From assembly GCA_015231815.1 (NCBI GenBank), contig JADGAW010000034.1, positions 1-14,561 on the forward strand: DNA of 14,561 bases. Direction: 5' to 3'. Shown one piece after another: positions 7,985 through 13,686 of this stretch (the first letter of the stretch is position 1; each line of letters opens with the position of its first letter). The notes below the pieces were generated by a model that saw only the letters and a list, made by a program, of their open reading frames with translations, was not told the origin of the DNA and did no database searches. The stretch comes from Nitrospinota bacterium. GTDB taxonomy: Bacteria > Nitrospinota_A > JADGAW01. Position numbers and translations under genes: made by a program.

Positions 7985-8030
7985 GAAAAACCTACATTGA
8001 GTAGGAGAGAGGTTTTCACCTGCTTTTTTT
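7985..8030 (+). terminator. Weak terminator candidate after the REC-MBL-CNB gene
   Basis: A CCTAC/GTAGG stem (7991-7995 with 8001-8005), flanked by imperfect AAAACCT/AGGTTTT pairing, is followed by a small AGGT/ACCT hairpin (8010-8013, 8018-8021). A run of seven T follows at 8024-8030. The stems are short, so termination is plausible rather than certain. Confidence 0.4.
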
Positions 8031-8037
8031 GAAGATG

Positions 8038-8087
8038 AACCCCTCACATTTTTGCTGCCAAGAACAACAACTTCAATGCAAGGGGTT
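8038..8087. repeat. Hairpin between the convergent REC-MBL-CNB and DHH genes
   Basis: AACCCCT (8038-8044) pairs with AGGGGTT (8081-8087), and inside it CATT (8047-8050) pairs with AATG (8075-8078) across a 2x2 internal loop. It lies 15 bases beyond the DHH stop codon. Neither direction shows an adjacent T run, so it could be an RNA-stabilising 3' hairpin or a weak two-way terminator. Confidence 0.4.
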
Positions 8088-8102
8088 TATTGAAATATTC
8101 GT

Positions 8103-9017
8103 CTATGACTCTGCTTTAATAGCCTCAATCATTGCTTCGATGACACCATCAGCCTCCTCATAAGGAACCTGACACGTTCCTACAGCCTTATGACCTCCTC
8201 CGCCATATTTAAGCATTAAGGAACCAACATTAACTGTTGCCGTTCTGTTAAGAATACTGTAACCAACGGAAAGGGAAACAAACTGCTTTTTAAAACCATC
8301 AATAACTCTGATGGAAATATTGGTGTCTGGATACATTGCATATATTAAATGCCTGTTTCCTGGAGGAACATCATCAACACCCCGTAAATCGGTGATTGCA
8401 ATTGGTCCATCAGCCCGTGAATGTTTTTCCAGCATTTCTTTATGAAGAGCATTTTGCTCTTTATATCTCACAATTCGCTCCTGTACGTCCGGAAGGCTCA
8501 TGATTTCATCCAATGATTTTGTTCTAAGATGTCCTGCAAGTTCTTCCATAAGCTGCTTATTACTTATTTTGTAACTTCGGTGATATCCCAGTCCTGTTCG
8601 AGGGTCACAAATAAAAGAGAGCAACTCCCATCCCTGAGGATTAAGAATATCCTCTCGGGTAAATTGCGCTGAATCAGCCTTATCCACTGCAACCATTAAT
8701 TCCTTGAACTTTCCAAGTTTTTCATCACCACCGTAATAGTTATAAACAACCCTGGCAGCACTTGGTTCCTGTTGACTAGCCCCTTTAAATTTACCTTCAA
8801 GACTTCCTCTTTCCTCCTCGCTGGAATGATGGTCAAACCAAAGACCACAACCCTCAACAAAAGGAACATTAACCAAAACATCATTTTCAGATACAGGGAC
8901 TTTACCATCCTGAAGATCTTTTGGGTGAGTAAAAAACATTTCGTCGATGATATTCATTTCCTCCAACAACGCTGCGGAAACAAGTCCATCAAAATCAGAA
9001 CGGGTAACGAGTCTCAT
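8103..9017 (-). CDS. DHH/DHHA1-family phosphoesterase (exopolyphosphatase/NrnA-like)
   Basis: The 304-residue protein has the two-domain DHH layout. The N-terminal catalytic part begins with RSDFDG (residues 6-11; the Asp8 and Asp10 metal ligands are kept, with Phe in place of the common His) and carries the DHH motif at 62-64 (WFDHH). The C-terminal DHHA1 substrate-binding motif is GGGGHKAVG (272-280). The family hydrolyses phosphodiester or phosphoanhydride bonds with manganese: nanoRNA, pAp, cyclic dinucleotides or short polyphosphate. The sequence does not say which, and there are no PAS, GGDEF or CBS domains that would point to a c-di-AMP enzyme. The start at 9017 is well supported by AGGAGG five bases upstream. 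It is a single gene facing the REC-MBL-CNB gene and diverging from the lipoate-ligase side. Confidence 0.9.
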   Translation of the reverse strand: MRLVTRSDFDGLVSAALLEEMNIIDEMFFTHPKDLQDGKVPVSENDVLVNVPFVEGCGLWFDHHSSEEERGSLEGKFKGASQQEPSAARVVYNYYGGDEKLGKFKELMVAVDKADSAQFTREDILNPQGWELLSFICDPRTGLGYHRSYKISNKQLMEELAGHLRTKSLDEIMSLPDVQERIVRYKEQNALHKEMLEKHSRADGPIAITDLRGVDDVPPGNRHLIYAMYPDTNISIRVIDGFKKQFVSLSVGYSILNRTATVNVGSLMLKYGGGGHKAVGTCQVPYEEADGVIEAMIEAIKAES

Positions 9018-9090
9018 AACAACCTCCTATAAATATGAGTAAACAGTAAAAAATGAGACCGCTATTTTAACAATTTTTTAATAATTAGGT

Positions 9091-9120
9091 AAAAAAGAAT
9101 CTCTTCATTAATGAGATTTT
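9091..9120 (-). terminator. Terminator-like hairpin in the leader of the DHH gene
   Basis: AATCTC (9098-9103) pairs with GAGATT (9113-9118) around a nine-base loop. In the minus direction the stem is followed directly by TTCTTTTTT. It lies about 75 bases upstream of the DHH start with no minus-strand gene just behind it. It could therefore be an attenuator in a long leader or stop antisense transcription. The stem is A-T rich and short. Confidence 0.35.
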
Positions 9121-9174
9121 CTGAATGACAATAATTTTCCCCTCAACATCCTCAAGGTAACAGTTACCCCGTTT

Positions 9175-9405
9175 TTGGAATTAAGTCACCTTCGATGTAA
9201 CGATGGATTATTAAGGGAGTCATTTGGTTATACAAAGTGGCATCAAGAATTGGATGAGAAAGAGAGTGTTGAGGAAATAAGCCGTAAAGCAATGTCTCAT
9301 AAGGGAAAAAAGAACGTAACAAGATTTATTCTCAAAGGGGGATTATTTTTATTAATGAGAGTTAGCTACCTGAATAAAAACCTTAATCATATACAAACTC
9401 ATTAA
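9175..9405 (+). CDS. Doubtful small ORF, 76 codons, TTG start
   Basis: I do not recognise this product. The frame is open from 9115 to the TAA at 9403-9405, but the only early start is a TTG at 9175 without a visible ribosome binding site. The predicted protein is basic at its end, with a mixed hydrophilic middle (ELDEKESVEEISRKAMSHKG) and a short hydrophobic stretch FILKGGLFLLM. The stop codon abuts the AAAGGGG that serves the next gene, as if in an operon. It may be a real small gene, the end of a decayed larger one, or chance. No signal peptide is evident. Its main value is that the 403-base gap between divergent genes holds nothing else recognisable. Confidence 0.25.
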   Translation: MELSHLRCNDGLLRESFGYTKWHQELDEKESVEEISRKAMSHKGKKNVTRFILKGGLFLLMRVSYLNKNLNHIQTH

Positions 9406-9420
9406 AGGGGTTAGAATAAT

Positions 9421-10110
9421 GTGAACAATTTTACTGAGAACCACATAAGATTAGTGAACAATAAAATTATTACCTCCCCTCCCCTCAGTGGTAAAGAAAA
9501 TATGCTGGCTGACATCGAAGCTTTGAAGAAAGCAGAAGATCAATGCCTTTTAAGATTTTTTCAGTGGGACAATAAAACCATTACCCTTGGAAATAACGAA
9601 AAAGCTGAGCGGTCAATTAATCTGGAATATGTTACAAAAAGTGATATTCAATTAGTAAGACGCCCAACAGGTGGAAGAGCAGTTTTTCACTTTTCCAACA
9701 ATTCAGAAGTAACCTTTAGTCTTGTTTGTCCAAGGAAAAACAGTCTCTTTCAAGATAACTTACATGATGCTTTTCATTGGGTTTCTTCCCTGGTTATCTC
9801 TGCCCTCCCAAAAGAAGAAAGAATTCTTCAGCATCAGGGAAAAGAAAAACAATCAGGAAACAGTTGCTTTGACAGTCTTTCCCGTTACGAAATTTCCTAT
9901 AACAATCATAAGTTTTTTGGTTCTGCTCAAAAACGAACTCAAAGTCATCTTTTAGTTCAATCAACCTTATTACTGAAAGGGCATAGGGAATTTAGTGAGG
10001 TGTTTAATAATGGGGGAGAGTTTCATGGAGTAGCGGACATTTTTCCGGAAATTTCCCGTGAATTAGTTATATCTGCCATAAAGAAAAAGTTTCAGGATTA
10101 CATGAACTAA
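9421..10110 (+). CDS. Lipoate-protein ligase A / LipM-type octanoyltransferase family protein
   Basis: This 229-residue protein belongs to the biotin/lipoate attachment fold. It has RRPTGGRAVFH (80-90), the conserved substrate loop, and NHKFFGSAQKR (162-172), with Lys164 as the invariant lysine. Before that it reads CFDSLSRYEI, where Cys149 aligns with the acyl-transfer cysteine of LipM octanoyltransferases (CFD..S.YE pattern). That would favour moving octanoyl or lipoyl groups to protein over ATP-dependent ligation, but the assignment LipM versus LplA/LipL is inference. The conserved QHG(S/T) after this region is changed to VQST. At 229 residues it is shorter than LipM (about 280) and lacks a C-terminal LplA domain. 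The start is GTG at 9421, supported by AAAGGGG (9404-9410) ten bases upstream. rfbA follows 70 bases downstream on the same strand. Confidence 0.85.
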   Translation: MNNFTENHIRLVNNKIITSPPLSGKENMLADIEALKKAEDQCLLRFFQWDNKTITLGNNEKAERSINLEYVTKSDIQLVRRPTGGRAVFHFSNNSEVTFSLVCPRKNSLFQDNLHDAFHWVSSLVISALPKEERILQHQGKEKQSGNSCFDSLSRYEISYNNHKFFGSAQKRTQSHLLVQSTLLLKGHREFSEVFNNGGEFHGVADIFPEISRELVISAIKKKFQDYMN

Positions 10111-10180
10111 ATTACAGGTAAAATAAGGGGCTAATACCTTAAAAATGTAATATTTACGGAATAACAGTGGAGAAAAGGTT

Positions 10181-11059
10181 ATGAAAGGAATTATTTTAGC
10201 AGGAGGTTCAGGTACAAGGCTTTACCCGATAACCAAGGTGGTAAGCAAACAACTTCTGCCTGTTTTTGATAAACCGATGATTTATTACCCCCTTTCTGTG
10301 TTAATGCTTGCCGGAATTCGTGAAATTCTTATTATTTCCACTCCGGAAGACCTGCCTCGGTTCGAAAGCTTCTTTGGAGATGGCTCTCAGTTTGGACTGT
10401 CGTTTCAATACGCTGTTCAGGAAAAACCTGAAGGTCTGGCACAGGCCTTTATTATCGGTGAGGAATTTATTGGAACCAGCAATGTCGCTCTGGTACTGGG
10501 AGACAATATTTTCTTCGGACATGGTCTTCAGGAAATGCTTGAACGCTCTGCACGGTTAACACAAGGAGGATTAATTTTTGGATATCTTGTGAGGGATCCT
10601 GAACGATATGGTGTTGTAGAGTTCGATAAGGAAAGGAACGTTATTGACTTAGAGGAAAAACCAAAAAAACCAAAATCAAAGTATGCAGTTCCCGGACTGT
10701 ATTTCTATGATAATGAAGTTATTACTCTGGCGAAAAACCTGAAACCTTCTCCTCGGGGAGAGTTGGAAATAACCGACCTCAACCGGGAATATTTAAAGAA
10801 GGGAAAATTAAAGGTTGAACTTATGGGCAGAGGATTTGCCTGGCTTGATACCGGAACCCATGAATCTTTAAATCAGGCAACAACCTACGTAAAAGCAGTT
10901 CAGGAACGACAAGGACTAAAAATTGCCTGTATTGAGGAAATTGCCTACAGGATGGGATACATTACTCAAGAGGAAGTAAAAGAACTTGCGAAAGAGATGG
11001 ATAAAAACGATTACGGAAAATACCTACTGGAAATCATGAAACTTGAAAGCACACATTAA
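10181..11059 (+). CDS. rfbA: Glucose-1-phosphate thymidylyltransferase
   Basis: The 292-residue product has the full length of RmlA/RfbA, which makes dTDP-glucose from glucose-1-phosphate and dTTP. This is the first step toward dTDP-L-rhamnose and related sugars for surface polysaccharide. The nucleotide-binding loop LAGGSGTRLYP (6-16), KQLLPVFDKPMIYYPL (23-38), the metal-site LGDNIFFG (about 106-113), EEKPKKPKSKYAVPGLY and GRGFAWLDTGTHESL are all typical and intact. GGAG eight bases upstream supports the ATG at 10181. The partners rfbB, rfbC and rfbD are not in the window, so this copy is separate from a complete rhamnose cluster here. Its stop codon is two bases from the stop codon of the convergent chemoreceptor gene, with no terminator between them. 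Confidence 0.97.
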   Translation: MKGIILAGGSGTRLYPITKVVSKQLLPVFDKPMIYYPLSVLMLAGIREILIISTPEDLPRFESFFGDGSQFGLSFQYAVQEKPEGLAQAFIIGEEFIGTSNVALVLGDNIFFGHGLQEMLERSARLTQGGLIFGYLVRDPERYGVVEFDKERNVIDLEEKPKKPKSKYAVPGLYFYDNEVITLAKNLKPSPRGELEITDLNREYLKKGKLKVELMGRGFAWLDTGTHESLNQATTYVKAVQERQGLKIACIEEIAYRMGYITQEEVKELAKEMDKNDYGKYLLEIMKLESTH

Positions 11060-11061
11060 TA

Positions 11062-12486
11062 TCAGGCATATTTTTCTTGCAGCATACTCTCCAGAGTTGT
11101 AGAAAAAGCACGATTGGCTTTTTCAACTTTACTGAAGTTTTCAATTAAAACATCCTTATGCTTTATGTAATCTTCGCTCTTTCTAATTTCAATACTTGAA
11201 AGAATACATTCATGAATTTCCTGATGTATATTTTCGAGATTTCCATAAAAACTACTGTTACCAAAACGCTCCTTACCGCTTCCAGTAAACCATGTGGTAA
11301 AAGTACATTCAGAATGGTTAGGAATACTTACATTTGCGTTATGTAAGATTGCGTTGTAGCCACTGGAAATGTAAAACATATGTTCCATTTTCAGGTAAAT
11401 GATGTTCAAGATATCTTCTATACCTTCAGAAAGTCTTGACGTAACATTTGCTCCATCGGAGAACTGACCCATTACTTGCTGGAATTTTTTTACTGCAACA
11501 TCGGAACGTTGTCCAATTGTTACTGTTTGCTGTGAACTGTTTTCAATTTCCTTCATTTCTGTCTGAAGCTGGCTTACCATTTCCTTAATATCGCTGGTGG
11601 CTTTTTGAGTTTTTTCCGCCAGTTTTCTTACTTCATCAGCAACAACAGCAAATCCTCTTCCATGCTCCCCTGCTCTGGCTGCTTCAATTGCGGCGTTAAG
11701 TGCCAAAAGGTTTGTCTGCTCGGCAATATTATCAATCAGACTTGATATAACGGTTATTTGGGTAACTCTTGAAGCAAGGGTATCAAGCTTTTCGTTAGAG
11801 TTTGAAATCAAACCAATCAAGCTGCTGATATCGGTGTTTATTTCATCAACAAGTTCAACGTTTTCGTTGGAAGCTTCAGCTGTTTCTTTCGCATGACTAT
11901 ATATTTCACCCGATTGTTGAATACTTTGGGATAATTTTTCCAGAGTAAGATTAAACCCTTTCTGGGACACAGCACTTAATTCACTGAACTCATGAGAAAG
12001 TTCCGCAATTTTTCTTGTTTGATCCTGAACTTTCATTGCTGCAATAGATTGCTCAATGAGGGTCCCTGTTTTCTGAAAATCCCCCTTTAAACCACTGGTG
12101 TAAATATTCCGGTAATATTGTCCGTGTGATGCAGCTTTTATGGAAGTGGTAACTTCCCTGCTTAAAGCTTCAAACTGGTCAAGAAGGTTGTTAATACTCC
12201 AGGCAACCTTTCCTACCGTCGTTTCTTTATCAATATTGGTAATTCGGGATTCAAAAAAACCACTATCTGCATCCTGAACAACCTTTAAAGCGTCATTCAG
12301 CATCTTCTCCTCTTTGCTGTTCGCTCCAAGAAACTGAATAAGTACAAGGATAAAAGCAAGGGCAACTAAAACAAGCGGAATGGTAGCCTCGACATTGAGG
12401 AACAAAGATGCGCAAATGCCCGCTAATAGTAAAAGCAGGGCAATATTACTGTTACGAGCGCTGAAGAGTGTTAATAATTTCATCAT
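11062..12486 (-). CDS. Methyl-accepting chemotaxis protein with N-terminal membrane hairpin and C-terminal CZB zinc-binding domain (CetA-like)
   Basis: The 474-residue protein starts with two hydrophobic segments (about 15-31 and 35-53) joined by a very short loop, so it has no periplasmic sensing domain. A linker (55-160, including TSGLKGDFQKT) leads into the receptor signalling domain, whose hairpin tip reads IAEQTNLLALNAAIEAARAG (residues 254-273) and then GRGFAVVADEVRKLAE. The C-terminus is a chemoreceptor zinc-binding (CZB) domain: His369 (KMEHM), Cys394 with Trp399 (SECTFTTWF), His421 and His425 (NIHQEIH) fit the His/Cys/His/His pattern. It would signal to CheA/CheW from the inner membrane. 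The start at 12486 overlaps the upstream PAS gene by 35 bases in another frame and has its own AAGGTG ribosome binding site. With the PAS protein it resembles the CetA half of a split Aer receptor; CZB domains in other receptors respond to zinc or hypochlorous acid. Confidence 0.92.
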   Translation of the reverse strand: MMKLLTLFSARNSNIALLLLLAGICASLFLNVEATIPLVLVALAFILVLIQFLGANSKEEKMLNDALKVVQDADSGFFESRITNIDKETTVGKVAWSINNLLDQFEALSREVTTSIKAASHGQYYRNIYTSGLKGDFQKTGTLIEQSIAAMKVQDQTRKIAELSHEFSELSAVSQKGFNLTLEKLSQSIQQSGEIYSHAKETAEASNENVELVDEINTDISSLIGLISNSNEKLDTLASRVTQITVISSLIDNIAEQTNLLALNAAIEAARAGEHGRGFAVVADEVRKLAEKTQKATSDIKEMVSQLQTEMKEIENSSQQTVTIGQRSDVAVKKFQQVMGQFSDGANVTSRLSEGIEDILNIIYLKMEHMFYISSGYNAILHNANVSIPNHSECTFTTWFTGSGKERFGNSSFYGNLENIHQEIHECILSSIEIRKSEDYIKHKDVLIENFSKVEKANRAFSTTLESMLQEKYA

Positions 12487-12964
12487 AGGTTACACCTTGT
12501 GAGTCGAGAAAGTCCATAAGAAATTTACCAGAGGCTTCCATACCCCCTTCTTTTTCTTTTTCAATCATTTGTTTATAAAGTCCTTCAATCGTCGGAATTA
12601 CCGCTTCATTGGGCTTTCTTCTTACCGAATAATAGCCGATAATCTTTCCACTTTTGTCATACGATGCCGTAACATTGGTAAAAACCCAATAGTAACTCCC
12701 ACTTTTTGCGAGGTTTTTAACATAGGCAAAGATTTCATTCCCCTGGGTAATAGTATCCCAGAGAAGCTTAAAAACAACTCTTGGCATATCCGGGTGGCGA
12801 ATGATTGAATGAGGAGCTCCGAGAAGTTCTTCCTCGGTATATTCTGACATTTGAATAAATATTTCATTACCGTAGGTGATGATTCCCTTCGTATCTGTTT
12901 TAGATACGATAAAATCACCATCCTTCATTTTCTTTTCAACTCTTGTTGGCTTAGGTCTTTCCAT
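12452..12964 (-). CDS. Aer/CetB-like PAS sensor protein
   Basis: The 170-residue protein is essentially one PAS domain. Residues that bind FAD in E. coli Aer are kept: Arg56-His57-Pro58-Asp59 in IIRHPDMP, and Trp69 in KLLWDTI. It continues with KNLAKSGSYYWV and GYYSVRRKP as in redox-sensing PAS domains of aerotaxis receptors. There is no membrane segment. I chose the ATG at 12964 (product MERPKPTRVEKK) because the frame's upstream start at 12973 is a TTG giving three extra residues; neither has a clear ribosome binding site. Its end overlaps the chemoreceptor start by 35 bases, implying translational coupling. The natural reading is a soluble FAD-PAS subunit that passes redox or energy state to the adjoining receptor, as CetB does to CetA in Campylobacter jejuni. 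FAD binding is inference from motif. Confidence 0.9.
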   Translation of the reverse strand: MERPKPTRVEKKMKDGDFIVSKTDTKGIITYGNEIFIQMSEYTEEELLGAPHSIIRHPDMPRVVFKLLWDTITQGNEIFAYVKNLAKSGSYYWVFTNVTASYDKSGKIIGYYSVRRKPNEAVIPTIEGLYKQMIEKEKEGGMEASGKFLMDFLDSQGVTYDEIINTLQRS

Positions 12965-12993
12965 ATCAATCAATTAGTTTTGTTGAGCAGCTA

Positions 12994-12999
12994 ATTATA
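12994..12999 (-). promoter_or_regulatory. Candidate -10 element for the PAS/chemoreceptor pair
   Basis: TATAAT on the minus strand lies 30 bases upstream of the PAS gene ATG at 12964. The -35 region 17 bases above (TTTATC, 13017-13022) is a poor match. A perfect palindrome, ATAAAGCTTTAT (13018-13029), overlaps that position and might be an operator. A short inverted repeat AATTAG (12972-12977) / CTAATT (12991-12996) overlaps the -10. Confidence 0.35.
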
Positions 13000-13053
13000 A
13001 ATAAAAAAAGCAAATAGATAAAGCTTTATTCTGTTTTATTTTTTCCCTCTACT

Positions 13054-13527
13054 TTATTGTCTAAGATTTCGCTTAAGATTTTGTGCAATTTCACGGTCTG
13101 CTACCTTCTTTTTCATGTCATCACGTTTATCGAACAACTTCTTTCCTTTGGCGTGAGCAATATCGACTTTTACCTTTCCTCTTTGAAAATAGATCCTGAG
13201 GGGAATGATTGTATGCCCCTGCTCCCGGATAAAACCAACAAACCGGTTAATTTCCTTTCTATGGAGAAGAAGCTTCCGAATTCTTAAGGGTTCATGGTTA
13301 TTAATGTTCCCATGACTATACTCGGCAATGTGACAGTTATAGAGGAAAGCCTCACCGTTGTTTATTCCAACATTTGCCTCGCCCATTTGTACCCGTTTTT
13401 CCCGTAAGGCTTTTACTTCAGTTCCCATCAGGGCAATTCCTGCCTGAAATGTCTCAAGAATATGATAGTTAAAGTGGGCTTTTTTATTGACGGCAATCAT
13501 CTTCTTGCCATCTGTTTCTTGGCTCAT
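13054..13527 (-). CDS. smpB: SsrA-binding protein SmpB
   Basis: The 157-residue product (typical SmpB about 155-160) binds tmRNA and delivers it to stalled ribosomes for trans-translation. Recognisable parts are NKKAHFNYHILETFQAGIAL (14-33), GTEVKALREKRV (35-46), NNGEAFLYNCHIAEY, and the C-terminal KGKKLFDKR (127-135) followed by a basic tail that acts in the ribosomal A site. I chose the ATG at 13527 (MSQETDGKK), which gives the family length. The frame stays open to an upstream ATG at 13623, but those extra 32 residues are translated from 8-base repeats and are not protein. An ATG at 13500 is also possible. A TATAAT on the minus strand at 13559-13564 could be its -10. No ssrA (tmRNA) gene was seen in this window. 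Confidence 0.95.
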   Translation of the reverse strand: MSQETDGKKMIAVNKKAHFNYHILETFQAGIALMGTEVKALREKRVQMGEANVGINNGEAFLYNCHIAEYSHGNINNHEPLRIRKLLLHRKEINRFVGFIREQGHTIIPLRIYFQRGKVKVDIAHAKGKKLFDKRDDMKKKVADREIAQNLKRNLRQ

Positions 13528-13558
13528 ATCTTCAAATTGGAGGTGAATTTTCCAAGAG

Positions 13559-13564
13559 ATTATA
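13559..13564 (-). promoter_or_regulatory. Candidate -10 element for smpB
   Basis: TATAAT on the minus strand lies 32 bases upstream of the chosen smpB ATG. The sequence above it, where a -35 would be, is already inside the 8-base repeat array and has no good match to TTGACA. Confidence 0.35.
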
Positions 13565-13580
13565 CTACTATCAGTAAAGT

Positions 13581-13628
13581 GGTTGGAATGTTTGAAGGTT
13601 GAAATCGAAGAATGTTGGAACATTTACA
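13581..13628 (+). repeat. Tandem array of a degenerate 8-base unit (about NGTTNGAA), left arm
   Basis: Five consecutive in-phase units can be read: GGTTGGAA, TGTTTGAA, GGTTGAAA, TCGAAGAA, TGTTGGAA. A sixth, CATTTACA, is decayed. The period of eight makes all three frames encode related repeats such as FQHSSISTFKHS on the minus strand. Confidence 0.7.
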
Positions 13629-13647
13629 GAGCCGGAGGTTATTAATC

Positions 13648-13679
13648 TTCAAGCATTTTAACGTTCTAACCTTCCAACT
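13648..13679 (-). repeat. Tandem array of the same 8-base unit in inverted orientation, right arm
   Basis: Read on the minus strand from 13679 down, the units are AGTTGGAA, GGTTAGAA, CGTTAAAA, TGCTTGAA, in exact 8-base register. Together with the array at 13581-13628 this makes an imperfect inverted repeat able to form a long hairpin around a loop with GAGCCGGAGG. It lies just after the stop codon of the minus-strand chemoreceptor gene and before smpB. Confidence 0.7.
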
Positions 13680-13686
13680 TCTTTTG

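Noticed and set aside
12964..13053. Terminator after smpB
   Set aside because: The only strong symmetry, ATAAAGCTTTAT, is a loopless A-T palindrome; a T run follows on the minus strand at some distance, but the hairpin is too weak to call.
13528..13623. N-terminal extension of SmpB by 32 residues
   Set aside because: The extension is translated from the 8-base repeats and a -10-like TATAAT; SmpB family length and sequence start at about 13527.
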